DNA of 64,000 nt from Flavobacterium sp. (GCF_027484205.1 NZ_JAIXUB010000009.1:1-64000); one strand, 5' to 3'; shown: positions 8,758 to 16,781, numbered from the stretch's first letter. Translations and numbers: made by a program. Notes: generated by a model not told the origin, from the sequence alone.

Positions 8758-9864
8758 ATGAAAATTAAAAATTTTATTGCCCTTTTCGTTGTTTTATTCG
8801 CAACAATTAACGCTAATTCACAGTCAAAAAAATATATAATTCATACTGTTGCTTTCTACAATTTTGAAAATTTATTTGACACAATCAATGGTTCAAATAA
8901 CGATGAAGAATGGTTACCAAATGGTAAAATGAATTGGACTGGAAAAAAATACAAGAAAAAACTTGAAAATTTATCAAAAGTTTTGTCAGAAATTGGAACT
9001 GGAGAAAATCCAAATAATTCTCCTACATTTATTGGTGGATGCGAGATTGAAAATAGAATGGTTCTTGAAGATTTAATTAAGCAACCAAAATTAATTAATA
9101 GAGATTATGGAATTGTACATTTTGATTCACCTGATAAAAGAGGAATTGATGTTGCATTACTATATCAGAAAAAGCATTTTAAACCCACAAGTTATTCAAA
9201 TATTCCTTTAATGATTTATAGAAATCAAGAAGGAAAATCTGATAAAAAAGACAAAGAAGAAGCAACTGATGATGTTGTTGAATCAGACACAAAATCAGAA
9301 AGAGTTTATACTCGTGATCAACTTTTAGTTACAGGATTTCTTGATGGTGAAGAAGTTAATATAATTGTTAATCACTGGCCATCACGTTCTGGTGGAGAAA
9401 AGAAAAGTTCACCTTTTAGAGAAGCAGCTGGAAAATTGAACAGACAAATTATAGATTCGTTGGTTAAAATTAATCCAAATGCTAAAATCATCACAATGGG
9501 AGATTTGAATGATGGTTCATATAATAAAAGTGTCAAAAAAGAAATAGGTGCAAAACTTAAAAAATCGGAATTAAAAGAATCAAGAGATATTTACAATCCT
9601 TTTGAACAAATGGCTAAAGATGGAAATGCAACTTTATTCTATAGAGATTCTGGCGATATTTTTGACCAAATTATGATTTCTGAGCCATTAACTAGAAATG
9701 ATTATTCTTCTTATAGATATTGGAAAGCAGGAATTTATAATAAACCTTATTTAATTCAAACTACAGGTCAATATAAAGGTTATCCACTTCGTAATTCTCA
9801 AACTGAACCAGGATTTAGTGATCACTTTCCGGTTTATATTTATTTAATAAAAGAGTTACATTAA
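8758..9864 (+). CDS. Secreted endonuclease/exonuclease/phosphatase family protein
   Basis: 368 residues with a signal peptide (about 1-21, ending INANSQ). Fold motifs of the DNase I / inositol phosphatase superfamily are visible: VAFYNFENLF near the N-terminus, the metal-binding CEIENR (Glu), NHWPSRSGG, TMGDLNDG with the catalytic Asp-Asn pair, and SDHFPVYIY with the catalytic His near the C-terminus. A Lys/Glu/Asp-rich insert lies at about 160-178. Activity should be Mg-dependent phosphodiester cleavage outside the cytoplasm. The gene is divergent from the TonB receptor operon, consistent with extracellular nucleic acid or phosphate scavenging. A strong terminator follows. Confidence 0.88.
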   Translation: MKIKNFIALFVVLFATINANSQSKKYIIHTVAFYNFENLFDTINGSNNDEEWLPNGKMNWTGKKYKKKLENLSKVLSEIGTGENPNNSPTFIGGCEIENRMVLEDLIKQPKLINRDYGIVHFDSPDKRGIDVALLYQKKHFKPTSYSNIPLMIYRNQEGKSDKKDKEEATDDVVESDTKSERVYTRDQLLVTGFLDGEEVNIIVNHWPSRSGGEKKSSPFREAAGKLNRQIIDSLVKINPNAKIITMGDLNDGSYNKSVKKEIGAKLKKSELKESRDIYNPFEQMAKDGNATLFYRDSGDIFDQIMISEPLTRNDYSSYRYWKAGIYNKPYLIQTTGQYKGYPLRNSQTEPGFSDHFPVYIYLIKELH

Positions 9865-9874
9865 AAGAATATTT

Positions 9875-9903
9875 AAAAGGTTAGTTTTGCTAACCTTTTT
9901 TTA
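9875..9903 (+). terminator. Rho-independent terminator after the nuclease gene
   Basis: Stem AAAAGGTTAG / CTAACCTTTT with a 5-nt loop followed by T residues. Confidence 0.88.
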
Positions 9904-9936
9904 TTTTTTGTAATTTCGTAAAAACAATTTTGTATT

Positions 9937-10476
9937 ATGTCTATTCAAAAACCTTTCAATCTACTTAAATGGATTGAAGACAACAAGCATCTTCTTAAAC
10001 CACCAGTTGCTAATAAAAATCTTTATGTTGACTCAGGCGATTATATCGTAATGATAGTTGCCGGACCAAATGCTCGAAAAGATTTTCACTACAATGAAAC
10101 GGAAGAATTATTTTATCAATTAGAAGGCGAAATAACAGTTTATGTTCAAGATGATGGCAAAAAGAAAGCCATGAAACTTTCTGCAGGTGATATGTTTTTG
10201 CTTCCTTCAAAAGTACCTCATTCACCATCAAGAACAGAAGGATCAATTGGTTTAGTAATTGAACGTAAAAGAGAAGGTAAAGATATTCCTGATGGTTTGC
10301 TGTGGTTTTGTGACAATTGCAATCATAAATTGTATGAAGTCTATTTTGAACTTCACAATATAGAAACTGATTTTCTTACTCATTTCAAACATTTTTATAA
10401 TTCTGAACATCTTCGAACTTGTGAAAAGTGTGGAACTATAATGGAATCCGATCCAAGATTTGTTGTAAAAGATTAA
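9937..10476 (+). CDS. nbaC: 3-hydroxyanthranilate 3,4-dioxygenase
   Basis: 179 residues, the usual length of the bacterial enzyme. It opens the ring of 3-hydroxyanthranilate to 2-amino-3-carboxymuconate semialdehyde, the precursor of quinolinate in NAD synthesis from tryptophan. The Fe(II) ligands His51, Glu57 and His95 and substrate-binding Arg47 and Arg99 are at the positions known for the family. Two CxxC pairs (Cys125/128 and Cys162/165) form the rubredoxin-like second iron site of bacterial forms. A TAATTTCG sequence at 9911-9918 may be a weak -7 element. No other kynurenine-pathway gene is adjacent except possibly the following aldehyde dehydrogenase. Confidence 0.95.
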   Translation: MSIQKPFNLLKWIEDNKHLLKPPVANKNLYVDSGDYIVMIVAGPNARKDFHYNETEELFYQLEGEITVYVQDDGKKKAMKLSAGDMFLLPSKVPHSPSRTEGSIGLVIERKREGKDIPDGLLWFCDNCNHKLYEVYFELHNIETDFLTHFKHFYNSEHLRTCEKCGTIMESDPRFVVKD

Positions 10477-10529
10477 ATTTTGGCATTTCAACTAGTTACA
10501 TAAGTTGCTAAAATGTCAAAAAAAACCAC

Positions 10530-10537
10530 TATTTTTG
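10530..10537 (+). promoter_or_regulatory. -7 element (TATTTTTG) for the aldehyde dehydrogenase gene
   Basis: TATTTTTG matches TAnnTTTG, 36 bp before the ATG at 10573. The gene therefore probably has its own promoter and is not only read through from the dioxygenase. Confidence 0.6.
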
Positions 10538-10572
10538 TATAAAATTTAAAAATAAAACATAAAAAACACATA

Positions 10573-12126
10573 ATGTCAACAATTGCGCAACAATTCGGCA
10601 TGACCGAAGCATTAGAAATTCTTGGTGTAAAAGCCATTAATGAAGGAACTTCAACAGGAAATAATCATTTTTCGAGTGGCGATATCATCGAAAGTTATTC
10701 ACCAGTAGATGGTCAATTAATTGGAAAAGTAAAAACTACTACCGCTGAGGATTATGAAAAAGTAATGAAAACGGCACAAGCTGCTTTTCTAACTTTTAGA
10801 GCAATGCCTGCGCCACAACGTGGAGAAATTGTACGCCAATTTGGAAATAAATTAAGAGAATTAAAAGAACCATTAGGAAAATTAGTTTCTTATGAAATGG
10901 GGAAATCGTTACAAGAAGGATATGGTGAAGTTCAAGAAATGATTGACATTTGCGATTTTGCAGTTGGTTTATCACGTCAATTAAACGGACAAACTATTCC
11001 ATCAGAACGTCCAGGTCATGTTATGAGAGAGCAATGGCACCCAATTGGTATTGTTGGTATTATCTCTGCTTTTAACTTTCCAGTAGCAGTTTGGTCCTGG
11101 AATACTGCATTAGCATGGATTTGTGGTGATGTTTGTGTTTGGAAAGCTTCTGAAAAAGCGCCTTTATGTTCTATAGCTTGTCAAAATATAATTGCTGAAG
11201 TTTTAAAAGCAAATAATTTACCAGAAGGAATTTCTTGTATTATCAATGGCGATTATAAAGTAGGCGAAATGATGACTACTGATACTAGAATTCCTTTAAT
11301 TTCTGCTACTGGTTCTACAAGAATGGGAAGAATTGTTGGTGCAACAGTAGCACAACGTTTCGGGAAATCATTATTAGAGTTAGGTGGAAACAATGCAATT
11401 ATCATTACACCTTCAGCCGATTTAAAAGTAGTTGTTCCTGGTGCTGTTTTTGGTGCTGTTGGAACTGCAGGACAACGTTGCACTTCAACCAGAAGATTAA
11501 TTATTCACGAAAGTGTTTATGATAAAGTTAGAGATGCTATTGTAGGTGCTTATGGTCAATTGACTATTGGAAATCCATTGGATCAAAAAAATCATATTGG
11601 ACCATTAATTGATACTGATGCTGTAAATACTTATTTAGCGGCTATTGAAAAAGCAAAAGCTGAAGGTGGAAAAGTATTGGTTGAAGGTGGAGTTTTATCT
11701 GGTGAAGGTTACGAATCTGGTTGTTATGTAAAACCAGCGATAATTGAAGCTGAAAACTCTTTTGAAATCGTTCAACACGAAACTTTTGCACCAATTTTAT
11801 ATTTAATGAAATATAGTGGTGAAGTTGAAAATGCTATTGAAAAACAAAATGGTGTTGCCCAAGGATTATCATCAGCTATTATGACTAACGAAATGAAAGA
11901 AGCTGAAAAATTCTTGTCTTTTGCTGGTTCAGATTGTGGTATTGCCAACGTAAACATCGGAACTTCTGGTGCTGAAATTGGTGGTGCTTTTGGTGGAGAA
12001 AAGGAAACTGGTGGCGGAAGAGAATCTGGTTCTGATTCGTGGAAAGTATATATGAGAAGACAAACCAATACAGTTAATTATTCTGATCAATTGCCTTTAG
12101 CACAAGGAATTAAATTTGATTTGTAG
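10573..12126 (+). CDS. Aldehyde dehydrogenase, ALDH7 (antiquitin / aminoadipate-semialdehyde dehydrogenase) type
   Basis: 517 residues. The catalytic Cys303 lies in GTAGQRCTSTRR and the general base Glu269 in LELGGNN. The NAD-binding region contains ATGSTRMGRIV. The long N-terminus, GQRCTSTRR and the C-terminal NIGTSGAEIGGAFGGEKETG are characteristic of ALDH7 enzymes (antiquitin, bacterial AmaB), which oxidise alpha-aminoadipate semialdehyde or piperideine-6-carboxylate in lysine breakdown. Its place after 3-hydroxyanthranilate dioxygenase might suggest 2-aminomuconate semialdehyde as substrate, but that enzyme belongs to a different ALDH family (ALDH8), so lysine catabolism or general aldehyde removal is more likely. 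Confidence 0.9.
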   Translation: MSTIAQQFGMTEALEILGVKAINEGTSTGNNHFSSGDIIESYSPVDGQLIGKVKTTTAEDYEKVMKTAQAAFLTFRAMPAPQRGEIVRQFGNKLRELKEPLGKLVSYEMGKSLQEGYGEVQEMIDICDFAVGLSRQLNGQTIPSERPGHVMREQWHPIGIVGIISAFNFPVAVWSWNTALAWICGDVCVWKASEKAPLCSIACQNIIAEVLKANNLPEGISCIINGDYKVGEMMTTDTRIPLISATGSTRMGRIVGATVAQRFGKSLLELGGNNAIIITPSADLKVVVPGAVFGAVGTAGQRCTSTRRLIIHESVYDKVRDAIVGAYGQLTIGNPLDQKNHIGPLIDTDAVNTYLAAIEKAKAEGGKVLVEGGVLSGEGYESGCYVKPAIIEAENSFEIVQHETFAPILYLMKYSGEVENAIEKQNGVAQGLSSAIMTNEMKEAEKFLSFAGSDCGIANVNIGTSGAEIGGAFGGEKETGGGRESGSDSWKVYMRRQTNTVNYSDQLPLAQGIKFDL

Positions 12127-12142
12127 TTTTTTTAAGAGAAGT

Positions 12143-12165
12143 CCTTCGACAAGCTCAGGATGACA
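12143..12165 (-). repeat. Dispersed REP-like repeat (CCTTCGAC..GCTCAGGATGACA form)
   Basis: The minus strand reads TGTCATCCTGAGC then TTGTCGAAGG. Related copies lie at 27171-27194 and 49344-49370. All are intergenic. It sits between the aldehyde dehydrogenase stop and its terminator. Confidence 0.7.
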
Positions 12166-12176
12166 AAAATATAGAC

Positions 12177-12206
12177 AAAAAAGTCCCGAATTACCGGGAC
12201 TTTTTT
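12177..12206. terminator. Bidirectional terminator between aldehyde dehydrogenase and phnA genes
   Basis: AAAAAAGTCCCG pairs with CGGGACTTTTTT around a 6-nt loop. It serves both converging genes. Confidence 0.9.
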
Positions 12207-12223
12207 ATTTCTGAAATTCAGAT

Positions 12224-12799
12224 TTATTTCGTTTTCTTAACATATTGTGTCAATATAAATATACTTTGGTTTTCAACTCTTCCTTCAATCAGATTAGCAT
12301 CGTCCCAAACTAATTTTATGTTGTGAACTGCCGCACCACGTTTTGCAGTGAAAGTTGCTCCTTTTACATCTAAATCTTTGATTAAAACAACAGAATCACC
12401 ATCTAATAAAACATTACCATTAGAATCTTTATGAACAATTTTTCCTTCATCATCGTCAGCTTCACCTGTAGCTTTCGCCCATTCTAAAGCATCTTCATCA
12501 AGATACATCATTTCTAACATATCCATATTTTTTAAACGTGCGTGCATTCTCCATGAAACAATTTGAACTGGAAGATTTTCGTTCCACATGCTGTCACTCA
12601 AACCACGCCAATCGTTTGGATTCATGGTTTCAGGATTTTCAATTTGATCTTTTAACGATTTTGTAATTAAAATACAGTTTTCAGGAATGGCTTCTGTTTT
12701 TGGTTCTACTAAATAAACAACTAAATTTTCATCACTTCCGCTAATTTCGCATAATGAACCACTTCTGTCCTTTAATCTTTTTTCGGTTACAACACTCAT
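12224..12799 (-). CDS. PhnA family protein
   Basis: 191 residues. The C-terminal part (about 125-191, from KDSNGNVLLDGDSVVLIKDL to ENQSIFILTQYVKK) is a clear PhnA/YjdM domain. The N-terminal 110 residues are an extension typical of the Bacteroidota members rather than the zinc ribbon of the E. coli protein. Despite its name, the family is not established as a phosphonate hydrolase and the biochemical role is unknown. The gene lies 24 bp downstream of a small barrel-protein gene on the same strand and is probably co-transcribed with it. It converges with the aldehyde dehydrogenase gene at the shared terminator. Confidence 0.85.
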   Translation of the reverse strand: MSVVTEKRLKDRSGSLCEISGSDENLVVYLVEPKTEAIPENCILITKSLKDQIENPETMNPNDWRGLSDSMWNENLPVQIVSWRMHARLKNMDMLEMMYLDEDALEWAKATGEADDDEGKIVHKDSNGNVLLDGDSVVLIKDLDVKGATFTAKRGAAVHNIKLVWDDANLIEGRVENQSIFILTQYVKKTK

Positions 12800-12823
12800 T
12801 TTGTATGGTTTTTAATATTGATT

Positions 12824-13315
12824 TTATAAGTTAAATGAAGCACCGATTTGAAAAACAAATTGATTATTAAATCTCTCATAACCAATTACATCAGAATCAT
12901 ATTTTGCTAAAGGAATTCCTGCTTCGGTATAAACACCAAAACCATCTGTAAAGAAATATCGTGCTCCTAAATGTGCTCCAAAATTTCTTAAACCTAAATC
13001 TAGTCCAGGATAAACGTCCAGTTTGTCACTAATGTTCAAAACATTACCAATGTTAGCATTGAAACGAGCTTTTGCATCAAATTTATCCTCAAACTTTGGT
13101 GTTCCTGCTTTTGTTGTGGTATTCAATAAATAGGAAGTTGTAAATCCGTATGAAATATTTTCTCCAGCACCAAAATCAATAGTTGTTGCAATTCCTGTTC
13201 CATATTCTTGCATTGTTGCTCCAACTTGAAATTTAATATCTCCTTTTCCTTTAAAAGCTTGTGAATTTGCAAAACTTGCACATAATACAAGCAATAATGT
13301 AATAATTCTTTTCAT
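12824..13315 (-). CDS. Small outer-membrane beta-barrel protein of unknown function
   Basis: 163 residues with a signal peptide (about 1-18, ending NSQ). The mature chain consists of alternating amphipathic strands and ends in the aromatic FVFQIGASFNL, as expected for an outer-membrane barrel of about eight strands. It resembles a conserved family of small barrels in Flavobacteria; no function is known. It is the first gene of a probable two-gene unit with phnA and has a TATATTTG -7 element upstream. Confidence 0.75.
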   Translation of the reverse strand: MKRIITLLLVLCASFANSQAFKGKGDIKFQVGATMQEYGTGIATTIDFGAGENISYGFTTSYLLNTTTKAGTPKFEDKFDAKARFNANIGNVLNISDKLDVYPGLDLGLRNFGAHLGARYFFTDGFGVYTEAGIPLAKYDSDVIGYERFNNQFVFQIGASFNL

Positions 13316-13337
13316 GATTTATTTAAATTTTAGACTG

Positions 13338-13345
13338 CAAATATA
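13338..13345 (-). promoter_or_regulatory. -7 element (TATATTTG) for the barrel-phnA unit
   Basis: Minus-strand TATATTTG followed by CAG, 23 bp upstream of the ATG. It matches TAnnTTTG. Confidence 0.7.
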
Positions 13346-13417
13346 AGGAATCCATTTCAATGGCAATTTCAATTTCAAAAATCAATTTCAAAGGTTGATT
13401 CCAAATTTCAATACCTT

Positions 13418-13445
13418 GAACTCGCAACCCGAAACTCGCAACACT
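13418..13445 (-). repeat. Heptad repeat, AGT-type half, after the phosphatase stop
   Basis: Four 7-nt units on the plus strand: GAACTCG, CAACCCG, AAACTCG, CAACACT. Read on the minus strand it begins 7 bp after the phosphatase stop codon. A CAATTTC-rich stretch (13352-13410) continues towards the next gene. The units belong to the same sequence class as 16251-16283 and 16782-16816. Confidence 0.75.
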
Positions 13446-13452
13446 TTAATTA

Positions 13453-14181
13453 TTAGTTCCTTCCTTTTTCTGTGGGATACAAATTGTTTAAAGGTTCACT
13501 TTGCCAAAATTCTTTAGAATCTATATCCATAATTGTCAATGGTCCTTTAAAAGCTGCTCCTGTATCAACATTCCATATACCTGCTTTTTTTATTGGAATA
13601 GTTTCGCCAATTCTTGTGACAGGTGTATGACCAATGAAAATTTCGTGGTATAAAGTCAATCTTCTTGGATAAAACCAACTTGTTTTTTCTAAGTTTTCAT
13701 TCAATGATAAAGCCGTTTCCCACAAGGTTCTATCCCAATAAAATAGTTTCGGAAAATATTCATAGGTAACTCCGTTCATGTTTGTAAATCCTGCATGAAC
13801 AAAAAGTCTGTTTTTATCATCTAAATAATAGTTTTCTAATGATTTTAGAAATTCGATATGTTTCAATCTTATTGCTTCAGAAATTGTTGAATAAGCAATA
13901 ACAGTAGCTTCTCCACCATGTTTGTACCATTCTCTGTTGTCGGTGCTGTTTTCTAACCAATCTAAAAGCAGTTCATCATGATTTCCTCTAATAAAGATGC
14001 ATTTTTGTTTTGTACTTAAATCAATCAAATATTCTATAACTTGTGGCGATTGACTCCAGCCATCAACATAATCTCCAAGAAAAATTAAAGTATCATTTAC
14101 TGTAACGTTAGCGCGTTCCATTATTTGATGTAATGCACTTAATCCGCCGTGTATATCGCCAATTACTAATGTTCTATTCAT
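13453..14181 (-). CDS. Metallophosphoesterase, PP2A-like serine/threonine protein phosphatase family
   Basis: 242 residues. All metal-binding motifs are present: GDIHG (8-12), GDYVDGW (about 36), RGNHDE (about 64) and GHTP (about 175), followed by the DTGAAFKG loop. This is the short bacterial phosphatase type (PrpA/PrpB or phage lambda phosphatase-like), which uses a two-metal centre to hydrolyse phosphoprotein or other phosphoesters. The start overlaps the end of the AlbA_2 gene by 8 bp, so translation is probably coupled and the two proteins may work together. The substrate is unknown. Confidence 0.9.
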   Translation of the reverse strand: MNRTLVIGDIHGGLSALHQIMERANVTVNDTLIFLGDYVDGWSQSPQVIEYLIDLSTKQKCIFIRGNHDELLLDWLENSTDNREWYKHGGEATVIAYSTISEAIRLKHIEFLKSLENYYLDDKNRLFVHAGFTNMNGVTYEYFPKLFYWDRTLWETALSLNENLEKTSWFYPRRLTLYHEIFIGHTPVTRIGETIPIKKAGIWNVDTGAAFKGPLTIMDIDSKEFWQSEPLNNLYPTEKGRN

Positions 14182-15325
14182 TTTGTTTATTATATTTCAC
14201 TTTCCTCAAAACTCGCATCACTTCTTTAAAATTTACATAAACAGTTGTAAATGGATGTAATTTTAATAAAGGTTTCGCTTCAATTAATTTCTGTTTAGCG
14301 TCTTCAAATCCGTTGAGGTAACAAATCATTAATGTTGAAGGTAAATTAATCAAATCTTGATGTTCTCTTTCAGATAATTCTATTCCTTTTTGCAATTTAT
14401 TCAACAAAGATAAATTAGAATTATAAATATGAAACAAAACTTTTCGATTGTACTGTGGAGGTTCAAAAAGCATTTCGGTTTCTATTTTATAATAGCCATT
14501 GTCAAAAAAAGATAGTTTTTGTTGTTCCAACGGATAATAACTTGTTTTGTCATTCAATCCTAATGGTACATATTCGGTTATTGTAAAAGTATTTTCATCA
14601 AAATCAATCGTTACATCATCTTGAGCAGAATAAAACAACTTAATTTGCTCATTTACTAATTCGATATCAACTCGCGTAAAAAAGGTTTTATCTCTAATTT
14701 TTTTTGGAATTCCAGCCCAGCATATTACAAATAATTCCTTGAAAACCTTATACTTAGAAGGCATGTCCTTGTGACGATGGTTCACAAAATCAATTACACC
14801 ATCAAGTGTATTTGAAATACTATTTCTAGAGCTATTTTCAATGCTTAAAACCGTTTCAATATTGAGTTTAGAATATGGTATTTTCTCATCTGTAGGAATC
14901 GTATTGCTTCCTCTTCTCACAAAAGTGGCATTAGCCAAAATGGTATGAATGTTTTTCTTGAAATAGGAAGTTTTAGATTTGGGTTTTATCGTTACTAATC
15001 CAACGACTTTATCTCTAGGCAAGTTCGGAAAAGGAACATTTTCATACTGAATTTTAGGAGGATTTTCCAAAAAAGCATTCACTAAATTCTGAATGCGACT
15101 GTCATCAAAAAAATCATCGCCAGTTATTTCGTTATTTTCATCTTCAACACCAACAACGATATAAGAATTATTAGAAGGATTTGAATTAGACAAAGCACAA
15201 ATATGTTTCAAAAACTTCGCTTTTCCTTCCTTGGTGTGTAAGTTCAACTGCCGCTTCTTGTCATAAAAACTACACTCATCATTGTGAGCTAGTAAGTTCT
15301 TGATAAGTAGGCGTTTATTTATCAT
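14174..15325 (-). CDS. Schlafen/AlbA_2 domain protein (putative DNA- or nucleotide-binding)
   Basis: 383 residues. The N-terminal 130 residues show the AlbA_2 (Schlafen) pattern: ICALSNSNPSNNSYIVVGVEDE, then DDSRIQNLVNAFLENPPKI and a strand ending in ATFVRRGSNTIPT. The C-terminal 250 residues are of unknown fold. AlbA_2 proteins are often listed as ATP-binding regulators; the exact activity is not established. The gene overlaps the downstream phosphatase gene by 8 bp. Its ATG is immediately preceded by a complete heptad hairpin element (15326-15397), which leaves only repeat sequence as the translation leader. Confidence 0.8.
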   Translation of the reverse strand: MINKRLLIKNLLAHNDECSFYDKKRQLNLHTKEGKAKFLKHICALSNSNPSNNSYIVVGVEDENNEITGDDFFDDSRIQNLVNAFLENPPKIQYENVPFPNLPRDKVVGLVTIKPKSKTSYFKKNIHTILANATFVRRGSNTIPTDEKIPYSKLNIETVLSIENSSRNSISNTLDGVIDFVNHRHKDMPSKYKVFKELFVICWAGIPKKIRDKTFFTRVDIELVNEQIKLFYSAQDDVTIDFDENTFTITEYVPLGLNDKTSYYPLEQQKLSFFDNGYYKIETEMLFEPPQYNRKVLFHIYNSNLSLLNKLQKGIELSEREHQDLINLPSTLMICYLNGFEDAKQKLIEAKPLLKLHPFTTVYVNFKEVMRVLRKVKYNKQNE

Positions 15326-15397
15326 TTTTTAGTGTTCAGTGTTCGGTGTTCAGTATTCAGTGACTGCCAACTGAATACTGAACACTGCCAACTAAAT
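15326..15397 (-). repeat. Complete heptad hairpin element between aldo/keto reductase stop and AlbA_2 start
   Basis: On the minus strand it starts directly after TAA of the reductase with ATTTAGTTGGCAGTG, turns around, and ends ACTGAACACTAAAAA followed by the ATG. The two halves are inverted repeats of 7-nt units (CTGAATA, CTGAACA types). Almost the same sequence stands at 17976-18045 between two unrelated genes. Confidence 0.9.
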
Positions 15398-16300
15398 TTA
15401 AGGCACTTTATTTCCCATGCTTTCTGTCCAAATGGCAAACCAATCCAGATTGTCTAAAGGTAATTCTACCGCTTTTATTAATTGCTGAATTCGGGCAATA
15501 TTTACCGTTCCGGCAACTGGAATAACTTTAGAAGGATGTTTTAAAACCCATGAAAGTAAAATGGTATCTGAACCAACACCATATTTTTCAACCAATTGTA
15601 CTAAAAGTTTTTTCAATCGTCTAGTTTGCTCAATATCTTCTCTAAAAACCGTTCCCAAAGGATTCCAACTCATTGGTCTAATATTGTGCGTTTGCATGTA
15701 GTCTAAACTTCCATCCAACATGGCTTCGTGATGCGTTGCCGAAAATTGAATTTGATTATAACTAATTTCCGTTTTATTTTTAATTAATTCCGTTTGCGAA
15801 GTAGTAAAATTGGATAATCCAAAATCAATTATTTTTCCTTCTGATTTAAGTTTTTCAACAGCTTCAGCAATTTCATCAGCAACCATTAAAGGACTTGGAC
15901 GATGTAAAAGCAAAACATCCAAATAATCCGTTTGAAGATTTTTTAATGAATTTTCTACAGACCAAATGATGTATTCTTTCGAGTAATCGTAGTGTTTTAT
16001 TGTATTAGATCTGCTTCCTTCAAGTTGAATGCCGCATTTAGAAATTAGTTGCAATTTCTCTCTTGATATTTTGCTTTCGCCAAATGCTTTTCCAAATTGA
16101 GCTTCTGTAGTATAACCACCATAAATATCAGCATGGTCAAAAGTGGTAATTTTATTTTCGATGCAAATGTTTATTAAATGAATCATTTCTTGTGTGTTGA
16201 GTTTTTTATCCCAAACACCCCAATTCATAGTTCCGGCTATTATTTCTGAAAGTTTCGAGTTTCGAGTTTCGGGTTTCGGGTTTTTATCTTGAGGTTGCAT
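15398..16300 (-). CDS. Aldo/keto reductase
   Basis: 300 residues. Family features: FDHADIYGGYTTE (catalytic Asp and Tyr), ISKCG (catalytic Lys), LLLHRPSP (catalytic His), then a Ser/Asn strand DFGLSNFT and the NADPH-binding C-terminus (VIPVAGTVNIARI). It reduces aldehydes or ketones with NADPH; the substrate is unknown. Residues 6-17 (KNPKPETRNSKL) are encoded by an intergenic-type heptad repeat (16251-16283), so the N-terminus appears to have been rebuilt by repeat insertion. No other in-frame ATG would keep the first beta strand, so the start at 16300 is retained. The stop abuts a heptad element. Confidence 0.88.
   Translation of the reverse strand: MQPQDKNPKPETRNSKLSEIIAGTMNWGVWDKKLNTQEMIHLINICIENKITTFDHADIYGGYTTEAQFGKAFGESKISREKLQLISKCGIQLEGSRSNTIKHYDYSKEYIIWSVENSLKNLQTDYLDVLLLHRPSPLMVADEIAEAVEKLKSEGKIIDFGLSNFTTSQTELIKNKTEISYNQIQFSATHHEAMLDGSLDYMQTHNIRPMSWNPLGTVFREDIEQTRRLKKLLVQLVEKYGVGSDTILLSWVLKHPSKVIPVAGTVNIARIQQLIKAVELPLDNLDWFAIWTESMGNKVP
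16251..16283 (-). repeat. Heptad repeat, ACT-type half, inside the start of the aldo/keto reductase gene
   Basis: Plus-strand units AGTTTCG, AGTTTCG, AGTTTCG, GGTTTCG. On the minus strand this reads as AAACCCG and AAACTCG units. It is the inverted counterpart of 16782-16816, and the two flank the four-helix-bundle gene. Confidence 0.85.
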
Positions 16301-16305
16301 ATATT

Positions 16306-16698
16306 TTATTTATTAAATTTACTACCATTGTTTTCAGATTTTATAAGATAGGACACAAACGAACCTATTTTCTTGCTTTCTGTAATTGTTTTTTCTTTTA
16401 AAAATTCAAATTCTTCTTTGGTGATATGTTTTCTGTCAAAAGCACGATACAATTGAGAACGCAATTCGCCACAAGAACCTTTTGAATAACTTAAAAACTG
16501 AATAAATTCTTTCCTACCATTTCTTTCAAAACCTTCAGCAATATTATCCATTATTGAACCCGAACTACGATTCATTTGATTTTTTAACTCAAAATCTTTT
16601 CCAAGTGATGTGCTCTCAAATTTATCCCAAACATCTTGACAAATTTCTCTTCCTAATTGCCAAATATCAAGTTCTTCGAATGTATTTAAAGTAGCCAT
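16306..16698 (-). CDS. Four-helix-bundle protein, S23 / 23S-rRNA intervening-sequence protein family
   Basis: 130 residues. Family pattern: FEELDIWQLGREI, LKNQMNRSSGSIMDNIAEGF, FLSYSKGSCGELRSQL and an amphipathic last helix. Relatives are encoded inside 23S rRNA intervening sequences and as free-standing genes; related Avd proteins bind nucleic acid in diversity-generating retroelements. The molecular function of free-standing members is unknown. No rRNA is nearby. The gene is flanked by inverted heptad repeats of the same class (16251-16283 and 16782-16816) and has its own -7 element, so it looks like the cargo of a small mobile element (inference). The stop lies 5 bp before the aldo/keto reductase ATG. 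Confidence 0.88.
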   Translation of the reverse strand: MATLNTFEELDIWQLGREICQDVWDKFESTSLGKDFELKNQMNRSSGSIMDNIAEGFERNGRKEFIQFLSYSKGSCGELRSQLYRAFDRKHITKEEFEFLKEKTITESKKIGSFVSYLIKSENNGSKFNK

Positions 16699-16732
16699 AT
16701 CAATGTAATGAAAATTAAAGGTTATTACCTTT

Positions 16733-16740
16733 CAAATTTA
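16733..16740 (-). promoter_or_regulatory. -7 element (TAAATTTG) for the four-helix-bundle gene
   Basis: Minus-strand TAAATTTG matches TAnnTTTG, 35 bp upstream of the ATG and inside the heptad-flanked unit. Confidence 0.6.
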
Positions 16741-16781
16741 GTAAATTTTTACCTTTCAAATAGCATTTTTAATTTCTCAAT

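Noticed and set aside
9937..10491. Antisense open frames across the dioxygenase gene
   Set aside because: They overlap a gene with intact metal ligands, and have no leader, promoter or recognisable protein pattern.
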